From assembly GCA_903928365.1 (NCBI GenBank), contig CAIYQV010000394.1, positions 1 to 7,461 of the forward strand: 7,461 nt of DNA, read 5' to 3'. The DNA is from an uncultured Flavobacteriia bacterium. Lineage in GTDB: Bacteria > Bacteroidota > Bacteroidia > Flavobacteriales_D > Crocinitomicaceae. The notes beneath the pieces are model-generated. The model was not told the DNA's origin and ran no database searches. It was given only the letters and a program-made list of their open reading frames with translations. Shown here in pieces: positions 5,013-7,461 of this stretch (position 1 is the stretch's first letter; each line of letters starts with the position of its first letter). The translations under genes and the position numbers were made by a program.

Positions 5013-7217
5013 ATGTTCGCAAGATACTTCTTCATTGCACTCGGGATCGCCAGCCTACTGTGGGTAGGCTACGTAGCCGCTGACCTTATTGATCAGCGCA
5101 ATGCCTTTGCACCCACTTCTGTTTTTGGTAAAGAGGATGGGAAAGTGTTGATCGTAAACCGAATGGACGAGGCAGATATTTCGGTTCTCCCTTTCAAAAC
5201 AATTGCAAAAAACCAGGAGATCATCTCGATTTTTAAGCCGCATATTAAAAAGATCAACAGTCTTTTTATAAGTGCTGCCAGAAAAGTCTTGCTTCTTGAA
5301 ACAAGCACAAACTGGGATAAAAATGCGGTAAATGACCTGCTTAAAAAAACAGGTTTAAAATTCAAATCGACTGGTTTAAAGTCATTTGAGGCAGGCGGAT
5401 ATGAAATCGAATACAACAAGAATACGCTGTATTTCCATTCTCCGGACATTGAAACCACCACCTCTGAAGCGTGGGGGAATTTTGACCGCAAATCCAGTGC
5501 TGTAATCGTTGATTTCTCAAGTGAAACACCATCCGTCCTTGAAGTGTACTTCCGACAGGATGGCAAAGTGGAATTCATCACAAAAAATCTCAAAGGACTG
5601 AGAGGAAAGCATATCAATGACAAAGAAGTTTTTGCGTCAGGGCTTCCACGAAATCTTAAAAAGTACCATTTTTCTCAAAAGGATTTCGCAGCATATTTAG
5701 ATCCGGCCTTTTCAAAGGGACCAATGAAAGAATGGATTGAAACAGGATTTGTCACTTTTGAATTTAAAGGTAAAAAAGCCATTGTAACTGATTTCATTGA
5801 AGGACGGTCTCCAATTGCTATTCTTAATGACGCCTTAAAAACGGAAATTCAAGATGAACAACACGGTTTTTTCAAGGGAATCGAACTAATGACAGACTTC
5901 CCATCCTCCTTACAAGCTGGGTTTCACGTTTTCGTCGAAGGCGACTATGTGATCCTTTCAGAGGAAGAATGGGTCGGTTCTGATATTGTTGGGCAACTTA
6001 AACTTGAGAATACCCTCTCCTCGGAAGAACATGCAATGAATGAGATTTATGGTGATCTTCCTTCAACGGTATCTGAACGTTATTCAGAAGGAGATACCAG
6101 ATACACCAAAACTGTATACAAATTCAAGTTGCTCGAAACCCACATTGGGAACAAGCTATTTGAGAACATGACCCTTCCAAAAGCCACAACGAAAGAAGTA
6201 GAAACGGAACCCGAACAAGACGATGAATCTTACACCTTCAATATAGATGCGAACATTAAAGATTTCGTGACTTTTAACGGTAAAGGAAACTTTGTAGCGC
6301 TTACAGTAACCGGGGAACTTATGTCCTACTCCAATGGTCGAATGAACTGGGTTAAAAACCTCAATTCCAAAACGATTGGAGGCATTAATTACATCGAAGA
6401 ATATCAATTCATTCTCGTCACTGCCAAGAATGCCATTCACTTACTGGATAAAACAGGGAAATACGTGACTGGAGGACCCGTTTCTATTGGTTCTAAAACA
6501 CCGGCTCAACAGGCATCTCAATTCAATTACAAAGGCCGAATGTATATTGCCTATCCTGATATTAATGGAAATGTAGTGGTTTATGATTCACGAAGAAAAA
6601 AGATCTCATCCTTTCCTCATGGACTCAGCGATGTGACCAGCCCGGTTGAAATATGGGTAAGCCAAGACAAACTTTTCTTCGGTATATTGAACAGTTCAAC
6701 TTTTGTGATGCTCGAAGCCGAGAAGAAACAGGAATATCGTTCTTTCCCTTTACCAGGTGAAAGCATATCAACCATCACAGACAATGAGCTCTTCCTGTTA
6801 ACCTCAGATGGAGGCAAGCTTTCCTGTGTAAATCAAAAGGGAATAAAAACGGATATCCGTTCAGCCTCCAAAGGAAAAATGCTTTCTTCGGATAAAGGAA
6901 GAAGAGAAGCGTACATGTCCAATTTCAATCGTGGACAGATTCAGTTCTTTGGTTCACAGGGTGCTTTTCTAGGCAAGGTGAATACAGACGTTAAAGATGC
7001 TGATTACTGGGCTATTCAAACCATAGACGGCAAATCATACGTTTCAATAGTAGACGGACTCGAGAACAATGCGTATGTCTATGAACTGGATGGAGGCAAA
7101 ATTGCAGACAGATCGTTCGAAGGGAGTAAAAAGTGTATGCTTTCCAGAGCGCAAGATGAACTGTTGATGACAACAGTAGTGGATAAATACCTGGTTCAAT
7201 ACCGAATAAAAAAATAA
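5013..7217 (+). CDS. Membrane-anchored protein with C-terminal beta-propeller-like region, unknown function, 734 residues
   Basis: I do not recognise a named full-length family. A hydrophobic segment (about 6-26), preceded by Arg4, is either a signal anchor leaving the rest in the periplasm or a signal peptide cleaved after YVAA (20-23). Residues 40-385 form a long mixed alpha/beta region without motifs I can name. An acidic linker (about 391-405, rich in Glu, Asp and Thr) leads into about 330 residues resembling PQQ- or WD-type propeller blades: repeated short strands ending in turns, such as GELMSYSNGRMNW (434-446), AIHLLDKTGKYV (474-485), NVVVYDSRRKK (520-530), GKLSCVNQKG (601-610), QIQFFGSQGAF (642-652) and YVYELDGGK (688-696). 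Six or seven blades would fit, suggesting a protein-interaction scaffold. The DUF5723-like gene starts 16 bases after the stop, implying one transcript. The ATG gives a complete membrane segment. Confidence 0.75.
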   Translation: MFARYFFIALGIASLLWVGYVAADLIDQRNAFAPTSVFGKEDGKVLIVNRMDEADISVLPFKTIAKNQEIISIFKPHIKKINSLFISAARKVLLLETSTNWDKNAVNDLLKKTGLKFKSTGLKSFEAGGYEIEYNKNTLYFHSPDIETTTSEAWGNFDRKSSAVIVDFSSETPSVLEVYFRQDGKVEFITKNLKGLRGKHINDKEVFASGLPRNLKKYHFSQKDFAAYLDPAFSKGPMKEWIETGFVTFEFKGKKAIVTDFIEGRSPIAILNDALKTEIQDEQHGFFKGIELMTDFPSSLQAGFHVFVEGDYVILSEEEWVGSDIVGQLKLENTLSSEEHAMNEIYGDLPSTVSERYSEGDTRYTKTVYKFKLLETHIGNKLFENMTLPKATTKEVETEPEQDDESYTFNIDANIKDFVTFNGKGNFVALTVTGELMSYSNGRMNWVKNLNSKTIGGINYIEEYQFILVTAKNAIHLLDKTGKYVTGGPVSIGSKTPAQQASQFNYKGRMYIAYPDINGNVVVYDSRRKKISSFPHGLSDVTSPVEIWVSQDKLFFGILNSSTFVMLEAEKKQEYRSFPLPGESISTITDNELFLLTSDGGKLSCVNQKGIKTDIRSASKGKMLSSDKGRREAYMSNFNRGQIQFFGSQGAFLGKVNTDVKDADYWAIQTIDGKSYVSIVDGLENNAYVYELDGGKIADRSFEGSKKCMLSRAQDELLMTTVVDKYLVQYRIKK

Positions 7218-7233
7218 CTGCTTAACCTAACTT

Positions 7234-7461
7234 ATGAAAAGAATCTTACTCGCACTTGTGCTGCTATGTTCAGCGCATGTTCAATCACAAAATTACCTTG
7301 GTGTCATCAATAGTAACTACAGCGGAGTTATGGGAACCGATCTGCAGCCGGCAAGCTTTGTCGATGGAAGATTTGTAGTTGATGTGAATCTATTTAGTGG
7401 AAGTTTTAATGCTTACCAAAATGCGATGGCATTTGATACCAAGGACATGCCTAAATGGTGG
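7234..7461 (+). CDS. DUF5723-like secreted protein, N-terminal 76 residues (runs off right edge)
   Basis: The frame is open from the ATG at 7234 to the window end, 76 codons, so the gene is cut by the edge. Residues 1-18 are a Sec signal peptide (KR start, ILLALVLL core, cleavage expected after VQS with Gln19 next). Cys12 lies inside the hydrophobic core, preceded by Leu, so it is not a lipobox. The mature start, with NYLGVINSNYSGVMG (20-34), a following QPAS-F-VDGR stretch (40-48) and MPKWW at the edge, resembles the beginning of DUF5723 proteins of Flavobacteriales. I recall these as predicted beta-rich envelope proteins of unknown role. It follows the propeller gene by 16 bases with no terminator, so the two are probably co-transcribed. 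The family call rests on memory of the N-terminal pattern only. Confidence 0.75.
   Translation, partial: MKRILLALVLLCSAHVQSQNYLGVINSNYSGVMGTDLQPASFVDGRFVVDVNLFSGSFNAYQNAMAFDTKDMPKWW

Noticed and set aside
5093..5623. Long minus-strand open frame (176 codons) inside the propeller gene
   Set aside because: It is fully antisense to a well-supported gene, and its translation is Ser/Leu/Phe-rich without domain signals. No promoter or terminator fits it.
6156..6440. Minus-strand open frame of 94 codons
   Set aside because: It overlaps the propeller-like coding region completely, and its aromatic-rich translation looks like a reverse reading of that gene.
7234..7272. Lipoprotein signal in the last gene (Cys12)
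   Set aside because: The residues before the Cys are VLL, not the small residue required at -1, and the Cys is inside the hydrophobic core rather than at its end.

Overview
The window reads as a chromosomal stretch of a Bacteroidota bacterium, most likely order Flavobacteriales; family and genus cannot be fixed from sequence alone. Four things point there. The gene families are characteristic: a DUF4920 protein, a DUF5723-like protein, and a DbpA-type helicase with an aromatic residue in its DEAD box. Start codons lack clear Shine-Dalgarno sequences and sit in A/T-rich leaders. A perfect TAnnTTTG -7 element precedes one gene. All three cleavable signal peptides end just before a glutamine. 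Base composition looks moderately AT-rich and even. There is no sign of phage, IS, CRISPR, tRNA or rRNA.

Layout, left to right. Bases 1-1296 (+) hold a DEAD-box RNA helicase with a DbpA-like RNA-binding C-terminus; its first residues lie outside the window. Bases 1297-1500 are non-coding and contain a strict 8-bp tandem repeat, a 12-bp palindrome and weak promoter matches. Bases 1501-3291 (+) encode a VLCAD-like acyl-CoA dehydrogenase that ends in a strong, probably bidirectional terminator. Two small secreted proteins follow on the minus strand: a DUF4920 protein (3348-3806) and an unrecognised 124-residue protein (3869-4243), with a minus-strand terminator between them. A 77-bp divergent region separates them from rnhB (ribonuclease HII, 4321-4932, +, GTG start). 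Then comes a 734-residue membrane-anchored protein with a C-terminal beta-propeller-like region (5013-7217, +). Sixteen bases later begins a DUF5723-like secreted protein (7234 onward) that runs off the right edge.

The genes fall into several independent units. The helicase (ribosome or RNA remodelling), the dehydrogenase (first step of fatty acid beta-oxidation) and RNase HII (removal of ribonucleotides and primers from DNA) are housekeeping genes. The propeller gene and the DUF5723-like gene look like a two-gene envelope operon of unknown function. The points most worth following are a perfect beta-clamp-binding pentapeptide at the C-terminus of RNase HII, the propeller/DUF5723-like pair, the 8-bp repeat tract, and the DUF4920 gene, which has a terminator 20 bases before its start and no visible promoter. 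I did not find convincing evidence of a wholly new biological system here.
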